Part shown: positions 1 through 8,018 of the stretch, piece after piece
Layout of the letters: the number at the start of each line of letters is the position of its first letter
Numbering within the stretch: position 1 is the stretch's first letter
Notes under the pieces: model-generated
The model's input: only the letters and a program-made list of their open reading frames with translations
The model's database searches: none
Told to the model about the DNA's origin: nothing
Program-made: the position numbers and the translations under genes
From: Gemmatimonadota bacterium
GTDB lineage: Bacteria; GCA-2686955
Assembly: GCA_002686955.1 (NCBI GenBank)
Contig: NYZA01000170.1
Location: forward strand, 1 to 34,639
Direction: 5' to 3'
Length of the DNA stretch: 34,639 nt

Positions 1-58
1 GGAAAGCCACAGAAGAGAGAGGAGGAGTTGGATCCTCAGGGTCATCATAGGCCTGGAA

Positions 59-2365
59 TCAGGATGCTCCGAAGGGATCGACACGGTAGGGCTTTTCGCG
101 CTCTTCGTGCTCGACCATCGCGGCCTGGAGGCTTCTACGAAACCTCATGATATGCCCTTTCCCCTGCGCGTGGTCGCTGATCTCGTCGAGGCGCCCCAAT
201 GCTCCCGAATAGTGTCCCTGGGCATAGAGCTCGCGTGCCTCGTCGAGCAAGATGCGCTCTCTCAGCGTCATCTTGTACGAGAGCAGATAGTCGTCGAAGC
301 GGGGCTTCTTCGTGTAATCGTCCAGCCCTTCAGGGCTCTCCAACTCCGCCAAGAAGCTCCGGGTCGCTTGCTCGAGCTCCGCCGGATCATCGCGCAAGAT
401 CACACGCACGCTGTCTTCGTCCAGCTCGACAACGGGCGCCTCGATCCGCTCGATGAAGCCGGCGGCGGCGGCGAAATCGAGGAACTGCTGATTGAATTTG
501 CGGAAGCGAAGTCGCACGGAAACCTCGATCTCTCCATCGGCTTGCTCCGGAATCGCGACGGAGAAGGGGGTTTCGTCGTATCCCTTCGCCGGGATGATGT
601 GAAGACGGTCCTGTCCGAATACCCAGTTGCGATGGCGATCGAGCTCGAGCGCGCGGCCCTCTTTGTCGTAGGGGCGCACGTTGTAGACGTAGGTTGCGTC
701 GTGATCGAGGTAGCCCCGCTCGTCGAGCCGCCCATAGGCGAGGAGCTCGCTGCCGTCTGAACCTCGGACCGTCACCTCGGGCCAGGCCTCGATCAGATCC
801 GATTCAGGCCCAGCGGGGAAGATATGTCCGGCGCCCTTGTTGACGACTCGCACCACGAAGTCGAGCGTGTCTCCGGGGCTGACGGCCGGCGGCGCCACCA
901 CCTGCACGACCTGATTGTCGTCTCTAATGAACTCGATGGTACGCGCGATCTGCTCATCGAGTCCGTAGAGCATCGGAGTCACGAGATTGGCGCCCAGTGT
1001 GCGGTGGTCGGCGATCGTTCCCTTCACATAAGCAGATACGTCGTCGTCGGTCTCGACCTGCTTCATGTGGCAATCCTGGCACTCTTTGTGGTCGGCGTGA
1101 TCTTCTTCGGCGTAGTCGCTGACCTTCCAATAAGTGTACTGAAGTCGATGGTGACAACCGACACAATACTCAGACTCATGGTACGATGGATCGAGAAACA
1201 TCTTTTTGTGATGTTCGGGCTTCGTATTGATCAGAGTCTTGTTCAACCAGATGCCGATCGGATCATCGGCGAATGCGAACAGATATCGATCCGGAGGGGC
1301 GGCGACACTATAATCGCCACCACCGCTGTGTCTATGCCTCCCGGTGCCCGTGATGCGGTGGCAGAATACGCAGGAGCTGCCTTCCCGCTCTTCGAAGCTC
1401 GGCAATCCCTCCCCCACGTCGATCTCTCCGGCCATCAGTGCGACCGGCGTGTGGCAGCCGGCGCAGAAGCGGAAGTTCTCTTCGCCCTCGTCGATTTGTC
1501 GCTCCGTGTCGACTTGCAGGATGTTGCGATCCATGAGGAACTCACCGGAGCGAGCCTCCTCCATGAAGAGCTGTTGCACGGCGGCGAATACAGGTGTCGG
1601 AGTCAGGTAGTGGACCGATTCCCGCCACTGTCGAAGGGTTTCGGTATGACAGCCCGAAATACCGCAGCTCTCGGAGCGCAAGAAGATCTCAGGATTGTAG
1701 AAAACGTTCGATTCGGTCCGTGCGCGACTGGGAAAGAATGGCTCATCGGGGTTGACGTAAGTGTAGTCGGGGACCTCGATCTCCCGGCTCGGCTCTAGGT
1801 AGACCCAGGCACCGGCAGCACATACCATGAAGGTCGCGGCGGCGCCGGCCCCTATACGTACCGCGAATCTGTTGAACGAGCGCCTGTAGAATCTGCCTGC
1901 CTTGGGCGTCGCGGGCAACGAAGTCTTGAAGGTCCGAAGAGCGATGCATACGTAGATCGTGAGGCCGGTGGCCGCGACGAGAGACACGATGACATGGGTG
2001 AGCCAGAGCCAGTAGACCCCGGTGATACCTCGGAAGACGATCCACACGCCGGTCGCGAGGGTGATGAGCATCGTGGCGATCGTTGCGTTTCCGAGTGCGG
2101 AGAAGTCCGCCCGCTCGAAGATCTTCCGATAACGAACATGGCGCTTCCACAACATTACGCAGGGAACCGCGAACAGGAACCCGCCCAGATCGTGAAAGAG
2201 GAGCAGGCTCATGTCGAAGTGGTCGAGATCGTCGATACAGAGCAGATAGATGCCCGTAGTCGTCAGAGCCAGGCTCAGTGCCAAGCCGATCCAGAAGGCG
2301 CTCGATTCGAAGCCTGCGCGGGTCTCGATCCTCCCCATCTCGCGGAGGAAGGCCCTCTTGTCCAT
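59..2365 (-). CDS. Membrane-anchored multiheme cytochrome c
   Basis: 768-aa ORF; N-terminal TM helices with His residues (LLLFHDLGG, WLWLTHVIV), then CX4CH (CGISGCH) plus four CXXCH (CAGCH, CVFCH, CVGCH, CQDCH) and a C-terminal beta-rich domain (GHIFPAGPESDLIEAWPEVTV). Confidence 0.9.
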   Translation of the reverse strand: MDKRAFLREMGRIETRAGFESSAFWIGLALSLALTTTGIYLLCIDDLDHFDMSLLLFHDLGGFLFAVPCVMLWKRHVRYRKIFERADFSALGNATIATMLITLATGVWIVFRGITGVYWLWLTHVIVSLVAATGLTIYVCIALRTFKTSLPATPKAGRFYRRSFNRFAVRIGAGAAATFMVCAAGAWVYLEPSREIEVPDYTYVNPDEPFFPSRARTESNVFYNPEIFLRSESCGISGCHTETLRQWRESVHYLTPTPVFAAVQQLFMEEARSGEFLMDRNILQVDTERQIDEGEENFRFCAGCHTPVALMAGEIDVGEGLPSFEEREGSSCVFCHRITGTGRHRHSGGGDYSVAAPPDRYLFAFADDPIGIWLNKTLINTKPEHHKKMFLDPSYHESEYCVGCHHRLQYTYWKVSDYAEEDHADHKECQDCHMKQVETDDDVSAYVKGTIADHRTLGANLVTPMLYGLDEQIARTIEFIRDDNQVVQVVAPPAVSPGDTLDFVVRVVNKGAGHIFPAGPESDLIEAWPEVTVRGSDGSELLAYGRLDERGYLDHDATYVYNVRPYDKEGRALELDRHRNWVFGQDRLHIIPAKGYDETPFSVAIPEQADGEIEVSVRLRFRKFNQQFLDFAAAAGFIERIEAPVVELDEDSVRVILRDDPAELEQATRSFLAELESPEGLDDYTKKPRFDDYLLSYKMTLRERILLDEARELYAQGHYSGALGRLDEISDHAQGKGHIMRFRRSLQAAMVEHEEREKPYRVDPFGAS

Positions 2366-2425
2366 GGAGCGTCTCCAAGTTGGAAGAATTCGGATCCAGT
2401 ATAGGACGACGGGAGACCCAGCCCG

Positions 2426-3862
2426 GTGACCCTATTTCAACAATTCTCGGGTGTCGCCCACGAAGCGGGAGCGCGGGACGCTGTGCTGGAGGTCGATTCC
2501 GGCAGGAAGACCAGCTACCGCGCCCTGCTTCGTGAAACGAACCGGAGAGCCGAAGGCCTCGTGTCGTCGGGAGTGCGTCCCGGGGACCGAGTCGGCATCG
2601 AGCTCCACAATCGATTGGAGGGACTCTACTCGATGTTGGCGGTTTGGCGCTGTGGGGCGGTCGTCGTGCCATTGGTTCCGACCCAATCGCGCCGTGAGCG
2701 AACGACCTTTCTCGAACACTCCGGCGCAGTGCTGCAAATGGGCGCCGATTCGGAAGATCGGGCGGTGGGTGGAGCGCCGCGCCGGAAGGCGATCGAGGTC
2801 GAAGTCGATCCAGGCGACACCGCGCTCATCCTCTACACATCCGGCACCACCGGTGCTCCCAAAGGTGTCGAGCTGACCCACGCCAACCTCTGCACCAGCG
2901 CGGAGCGCATCGGCGCCCGGTACGCCTTCGGCCCGGCCACTCGTTTCTTGGGAGTTTTGCCGCTATATCACGGCCACGGCCTGGTCGTCACCTGCCTCGC
3001 CCCACTCCTGGCGGGGGGGACCGTGGTGCTCGACCGCCCCTTCGATGCCTTCGCCGCCGCTCGCTTCTGGAAGAGCGTGGATCGATTCGGCATCACGGCA
3101 TTCAGCAGCGTGCCTCCGCTGCTGCGTTTGCTGGTCCAATTGACCGAGCCACGAGCTCTCCATTCCGAGAGCCCGCTCCGGTTCGGGCTCTGCGCATCGG
3201 CGCCGCTCTCCGAAGCGCTCCGCTCCGACTTCGAGGAACGTTTCCAATGCCGAGTGGGCAATTCGTACGGCATGACCGAAACGTCATCTTGGTGTGCCTA
3301 CGGGGCACCCGAACCGGATTGCCGCCTGAGCGGCTCCGTCGGCTCGCCGGCGGACGGCACCATCCGCATCCTCGAACCGTCGCCGGGTGGCGTGAGCGAG
3401 GGTCCCGTCGGCGAGATCGCCGTGCGAAGCCCCTGCGTCATGAAAGGCTACTATCGGGATGCCCGGGCGACGGCCGAGGTCTTCGAAGGGGAGTGGTTTC
3501 GGACGGGAGATCTGGGCTTTCTCGAGGGGGGGGAGCTATTTCTGAGCGGTCGGTTGCGCGATGTGATCAACCGGAGTGGCGCGACGATCTTCCCCGACGA
3601 AGTGGATCGGCTCCTGCGAGACCATCCGGGGGTGGCGGACGCGGCAACAGTAGCGCGGCCCTCCGAGGCTGAAGGGGAGATCCCTGTCTCTTTCGTCGTG
3701 CTCGATCCGGGTGTGGGTATGTCGCTGGCCGAGCTCGAGCGCTATCTGAGACGGGAGCTGGCCCCGTACAAGGTCCCTGCCGATTTGATCGAGCTCGACC
3801 ATCTTCCGGTGGGTGCGACGGGCAAGGTCGACAAGAAGGCGCTGCGAGCCCGGACCACGTAA
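2426..3862 (+). CDS. AMP-dependent acyl-CoA/acyl-ACP synthetase (ANL superfamily)
   Basis: 478 aa, GTG start; ILYTSGTTGAPKGVELTH P-loop-like motif, YGMTE, GEWFRTGDLG, C-terminal PxxxTGKVDKKALR lysine motif. Confidence 0.93.
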   Translation: MTLFQQFSGVAHEAGARDAVLEVDSGRKTSYRALLRETNRRAEGLVSSGVRPGDRVGIELHNRLEGLYSMLAVWRCGAVVVPLVPTQSRRERTTFLEHSGAVLQMGADSEDRAVGGAPRRKAIEVEVDPGDTALILYTSGTTGAPKGVELTHANLCTSAERIGARYAFGPATRFLGVLPLYHGHGLVVTCLAPLLAGGTVVLDRPFDAFAAARFWKSVDRFGITAFSSVPPLLRLLVQLTEPRALHSESPLRFGLCASAPLSEALRSDFEERFQCRVGNSYGMTETSSWCAYGAPEPDCRLSGSVGSPADGTIRILEPSPGGVSEGPVGEIAVRSPCVMKGYYRDARATAEVFEGEWFRTGDLGFLEGGELFLSGRLRDVINRSGATIFPDEVDRLLRDHPGVADAATVARPSEAEGEIPVSFVVLDPGVGMSLAELERYLRRELAPYKVPADLIELDHLPVGATGKVDKKALRARTT

Positions 3863-4192
3863 TCACCCGGGGCGGCGATGAAGGCGGTGGTATCTCCCGA
3901 GCTCTCGGGGACTAACGTGACCGTCCCGATCGGAGTCGAGTTCCTCGAACTCCCAGTCCTGCAGCTTCAGCTCGGTTCTGGAGAGGCGGCCGTCGCCGTC
4001 CAGATCTCGATTCTCGAACTCGCGAAGCGCGAGCTTGGCCCAACCCCAATGAATGGCCTGGCCGGTCCCGACGGGACGCACCGCGGCGGATGGGCGCTCG
4101 GCGAAGCTGTCTCGTCCGGCTGAGCTTCGCAGCTCCACGAAGACCGTCACCGCTATCAGTCCAATCCCCGCCGTCGCCATCAATACCCGCAT
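3863..4192 (-). CDS. Small EF-hand domain protein with N-terminal signal/anchor
   Basis: 109 aa; hydrophobic N-terminus; two EF-hand loops DLDGDGRLSRTE and DSDRDGHVSPRE. Confidence 0.8.
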   Translation of the reverse strand: MRVLMATAGIGLIAVTVFVELRSSAGRDSFAERPSAAVRPVGTGQAIHWGWAKLALREFENRDLDGDGRLSRTELKLQDWEFEELDSDRDGHVSPRELGRYHRLHRRPG

Positions 4193-4317
4193 ATCTCACT
4201 CCGCCTCAAGGCCGAATCCCGGCCGGTCGACGCCGACGTGGTACCATGATCGGTGGATGCCGCAACCATACGCGAGCGAGAGCGACGGCCGCCGGAGAAA
4301 CGCATGACCCCCTCGGA

Positions 4318-4590
4318 ATGTCTCACCCCATGAGCGTGCTGAAAGAGCGAATCCGAGAGTACATCCTGGAGCAGCTCGCTCCAGGGCTCGGTCCGGACGG
4401 GCTGGGTGGGCAGACCCCACTCTTCGGCCCCTACGGGGTCGTGACCTCGCTCTCGATCATCGACCTCGTCGCCTGGATGGAAGCGGAACTCTCCCTTCGG
4501 GTCGAGGCCCACGAAATCACCGTGGAGAATTTCGGCACCGTCGACGACCTGGTGCGTTTCATCGATGGGCGAAAGGGCGCGACTTCCTGA
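4318..4590 (+). CDS. Acyl carrier protein
   Basis: About 90 aa from ATG at 4318 (or 4330): MSVLKERIREYILEQLAPG...GVVTSLSIIDLVAWMEAELSLRVEAHEITVENFGTVDDLVRFI; carrier-protein fold pattern with candidate phosphopantetheine Ser in TSLSIIDL. Confidence 0.85.
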   Translation: MSHPMSVLKERIREYILEQLAPGLGPDGLGGQTPLFGPYGVVTSLSIIDLVAWMEAELSLRVEAHEITVENFGTVDDLVRFIDGRKGATS

Positions 4591-4593
4591 AGA

Positions 4594-5280
4594 TCAGGGC
4601 CACGGGGGAGCGGCTGCGTCATCGTCGCTGCTCCACTCCATGACCCCATCCTCCGCCGTCTCAGTCGCTCCCCGCGGCCATCGTCCTTCCCAAGGGTTCT
4701 GACCGGCCCGGCTCATGTCCCGGGCCTTCAATTCGTCGGGGTCGAGAAAGCCGCTGGAGTCGGTGTCGATCGCCTCGAAGGCCACCTCGGGTCCGGGGAA
4801 CTCGGTGGGCGAGAGCACTCCGTCGCCGTCCAGGTCGCGCCGCTGAAGGCTTCCGCCGGAGCGAGAAGCTCCGCCTGGTCCGCCCGCTCCTCCTCGGCTG
4901 CCCCCTCGCTCGTCACCCCGGAGCTGGCCCCCCCCTTGTCCGCCCCGCGCCGCGGCGGACACCTCTTCTTCATCCACGAAGCCGTCCAGATTCAGATCCA
5001 GTCGGTCGAAAAGGTCGAACTCCTTCCGCGAAACGCGCCTGTCCCCGTCGGTATCGTATCGATCGACGATCTGCGTCGGCGGGCCGAAAGGGTCGATCTG
5101 CGGCGGGCCGTTGGATGCGGACCCGTCCAACGGTCCAGTAACGGGCGGAGCATCCTCCGCTCCGAAAAGCAGGAGTGCTCCGGCGATCAGTCCGGCGCTC
5201 GCCAGCGCGACCAGCGCGATAACAGAGCTGCCGCGACCCGGTTCGGCCGTCGAATCAGATGCCGTCTTGCTCATCTTCAT
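4594..5280 (-). CDS. EF-hand repeat protein with N-terminal TM/signal segment
   Basis: ORF 4594..5301; loops DTDGDRRVSRKEF, DLNLDGFVDEEE, DLDGDGVLSPTEF, DTDSSGFLDPDEL; N-terminal hydrophobic segment; start placed at internal Met. Confidence 0.82.
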   Translation of the reverse strand: MKMSKTASDSTAEPGRGSSVIALVALASAGLIAGALLLFGAEDAPPVTGPLDGSASNGPPQIDPFGPPTQIVDRYDTDGDRRVSRKEFDLFDRLDLNLDGFVDEEEVSAAARGGQGGGQLRGDERGGSRGGAGGPGGASRSGGSLQRRDLDGDGVLSPTEFPGPEVAFEAIDTDSSGFLDPDELKARDMSRAGQNPWEGRWPRGATETAEDGVMEWSSDDDAAAPPWP

Positions 5281-6385
5281 CACCCTGGAAGTAACCCTCA
5301 CGCTTGAGCTGACTAACTATTCCGAACTCCAAGAGATCCTCTGCGCTGAGATTTTCGGCGGACAGATCGTCCCTTTGTCGGAACCGCGAAATCAACCACT
5401 GAATAGCCTTGCGACTTGGATCGGGGGGGTACGTGAATAGGTGCGGGCCGCCGGCGGCGTAGTGCTCTTCCGGCATGCCGGGAGCGATCGCCTTGGAGCC
5501 GGCCAGATGGGGCTTGAGAATCTCCAGGCTCTCTTCGCGGTGGTCGGCGTAGTAGCGCATGCCGTCGCAGATTGCGCGTGTCAGAGCGAGGGCCGTGCTG
5601 CGCTGCTCCAAGAGCCAGGTCCTGTCGGCGATCAGGTTGATAAAGGGGAAGGCGTGCTTCGGCTTGGGGATATCGGCTAGAACCCGCCCTCCGCGGCCTT
5701 CGATGAACTCCGGCGGTCGGGCCGAAGCGAGGGCGCTGATATCGCCGCGCTCGAGCTCACCGAGGAAATCACCCTCGTTCCCCAACGACCGAACCACCAG
5801 ATCCTGATAGTCGAGCCCCGATTGGTACATCAGCAATCGAAAGGCCCAATCCTGGGGGCTGCCGAGGACGGGGACGCCGACGGCTTTGCCCACGAGGTCT
5901 TCGGGAGTTTCGATGTTTTTCATGCTGAACACGCGAAGCGCGAGCCGATTGACGAGTCCCGCGAAGATGACGAGGTCTCCCCCGGCGAGATTCGCGTTGA
6001 TCACTCCGCTGGCGGCGCAGAGCGCAACATCGAGCTCTCCCTCCGTGATGTTGGAGGTGACGGCCCGGTCGCCTCGCAGCACCTGGATCGAGATGTCGAT
6101 TCCATGTTCATCGAAATAGCCCACTTCATCGGTGATCCAGACGACCCCGTGAAGATAGGAAGCGATCGGTAAGCCAAGCCGGATCGGCGTAGTCGCGGCT
6201 TCGGCCGGTGGCGCTCCTCCGGGACTGGCATCGCCGTCGGGACTCAGCTCGGGTGGGGCTTTCACCGGTTCGATCGGAACCGGAGGTGTGCTCGCCTTGT
6301 CGGGAATCGTCTCGGAGCCACAGGACATGCTGCCGAACGCCAGCGTCAGCAACAGCCATCTTGCTTTCCGTCTCTCGGCTTTCAT
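5255..6385 (-). CDS. ABC-type substrate-binding lipoprotein (SsuA/THI5/NMT1-like)
   Basis: Start reset to MKAERRKARWLLLTLAFGSMSCGSE (lipobox-like LAFGSMSC); PIRLGLPIASYLHGVVWITDEVGYFDEHGIDISI and DVALCAASGVINANLAGGDLVIFAGL are SBP-like. Confidence 0.85.
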   Translation of the reverse strand: MKAERRKARWLLLTLAFGSMSCGSETIPDKASTPPVPIEPVKAPPELSPDGDASPGGAPPAEAATTPIRLGLPIASYLHGVVWITDEVGYFDEHGIDISIQVLRGDRAVTSNITEGELDVALCAASGVINANLAGGDLVIFAGLVNRLALRVFSMKNIETPEDLVGKAVGVPVLGSPQDWAFRLLMYQSGLDYQDLVVRSLGNEGDFLGELERGDISALASARPPEFIEGRGGRVLADIPKPKHAFPFINLIADRTWLLEQRSTALALTRAICDGMRYYADHREESLEILKPHLAGSKAIAPGMPEEHYAAGGPHLFTYPPDPSRKAIQWLISRFRQRDDLSAENLSAEDLLEFGIVSQLKREGYFQGDEDEQDGI

Positions 6386-6665
6386 GATCTGAGCTCCTTT
6401 GAGTGTGCAAGGATGGGCGCCGATTCGGGCCACCCGCGAGAGGTATGTTCCCAAGGCGCACACTATCAAATCCTCCATTCAGGGGCCGCTCAGAAATGGC
6501 CGGCGACTTTGGCATCCCATCTCCGGCCGATCTTGAACCGATTGGATCGCTCATTGGCGGTATGCTCGCTGGCCGGTCATGCACCCATGTCTTGGAGCAC
6601 CGCCCACGACAATCTCCCGCGCCGTGAGAGACGCAGCGCGCGGTGAAGCCGGGCGATTCCCCGTG

Positions 6666-8018
6666 ATGATCGCCGTGCCGCGGTGGCGACGCCCCCTCGC
6701 TGCGGGACTGATCTCCGCTTCCTTGCTGGGACTCTCCTGCTCCGATTCGGAACCGCCGGCGGAGCATCCGACCGAAACGCGCGAGACGGTGCAGGGGATC
6801 GCTTCCGCGCAAGACCCTCCCCCGCCCCGGCGTTCCGGTCGTTGGCTGCGCGCCCGAACCCGGCCCGGGCGGGGGGAGAGGATCGAATCGGCGGCCGAGA
6901 AGATCAACGCAGTCGGCTATGTCGGTGGCTCTCGCCCGGCACCGGCGGCACGGGGCGTGGTGCGGCACGACCGGGCGCACGCGAGCCCGGGAATCAACTT
7001 CCTCACATCGGGGCACGCCCCCGAGGCGGCTTTGATCGACATGGACGGCAGCGTTATACACACTTGGCGCGCGGAGTTTTGGGATGTTTGGCCCGACTAC
7101 GAGATGAGAGACGCCCGCCCCGGCACCGAATACTGGCGCAGAGCTTGGCTCTTCGAGAATGGCGATATCTTGGCGATCGTCGCCGACCTGGGCATCATGA
7201 AGCTCGATCGTGACTCCTGTCTGATCTGGGCGAACGCCTGCCGGGCTCACCACGATCTCGAGGTCCTTCCGAACGGAGACATCTACCTGCTTGCCCGTGA
7301 GACCCGCCTCGTGGAGAGGATCGATAGCGAGACCCCGGTTTTCGACGACATCGTTCTGCTTTTCGATGCCGAGGGGCGCGAGAAATCCCGGATCTCTCTG
7401 ATGGCCTGTTTCGAGAAATCGAAGTTCTCCATTCCTCCGCCGGGCGATCGGCCGCCCAGAAATCGCGATCTCTTTCACACAAACAGCTTGAGAGTGCTCG
7501 ATGGAGTCTCGGCGCACAGGCTGCCCGCGTTCGCGTCCGGAAACATCCTGGTTTCGATCCTCAAGCTCGACACCGTCGCGATCGTGGACCCCGCTCGGCG
7601 CGAAGTGGTCTGGACGTTCCGGGGCGATTTCAGCCGACAGCACGACGCGCAAATGCTGTCGAACGGCCGATTGATGCTCTTCGACAATCAGGGGCGGACC
7701 GGGCGATCGGCCGTGCAGGAGTACGATCCGATCTCCGGGAGCAAAGAGTGGGAGTTTCGCGGCAGCGATGAAGAGCCCTTCTATTCGCACACATGCGGCG
7801 CCGCGCAACGACTTCCGAACGGAAACACATTGCTGATCGAATCGGACAACGGAAGAGCGTTGGAGATCGCTCCCGCTGGCGGAGTCGTGTGGGAGTACTA
7901 CAATCCCCATCGCGCAGGCCCCAACGATCAATTCATCGCGGCCCTTTTCGATCTGCGCCGGCTGCCGCTCGATTTTCCGATCGGGTGGACGGGGGAGGTG
8001 AGGACGTCGCATGAGTAG
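6666..8018 (+). CDS. Arylsulfotransferase (ASST)-like lipoprotein
   Basis: Start reset to MIAVPRWRRPLAAGLISASLLGLSCSDSE; SGHAPEAALIDMDGSVIHTW and repeated propeller motifs (NGDILAIVADLGIMKLD, HHDLEVLPNGDIYLLAR, HDAQMLSNGRLMLFDNQ). Confidence 0.75.
   Translation: MIAVPRWRRPLAAGLISASLLGLSCSDSEPPAEHPTETRETVQGIASAQDPPPPRRSGRWLRARTRPGRGERIESAAEKINAVGYVGGSRPAPAARGVVRHDRAHASPGINFLTSGHAPEAALIDMDGSVIHTWRAEFWDVWPDYEMRDARPGTEYWRRAWLFENGDILAIVADLGIMKLDRDSCLIWANACRAHHDLEVLPNGDIYLLARETRLVERIDSETPVFDDIVLLFDAEGREKSRISLMACFEKSKFSIPPPGDRPPRNRDLFHTNSLRVLDGVSAHRLPAFASGNILVSILKLDTVAIVDPARREVVWTFRGDFSRQHDAQMLSNGRLMLFDNQGRTGRSAVQEYDPISGSKEWEFRGSDEEPFYSHTCGAAQRLPNGNTLLIESDNGRALEIAPAGGVVWEYYNPHRAGPNDQFIAALFDLRRLPLDFPIGWTGEVRTSHE

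Noticed and set aside
824-1798. 324-aa plus-strand ORF
   Set aside because: Antisense to the multiheme cytochrome with its conserved CXXCH motifs.
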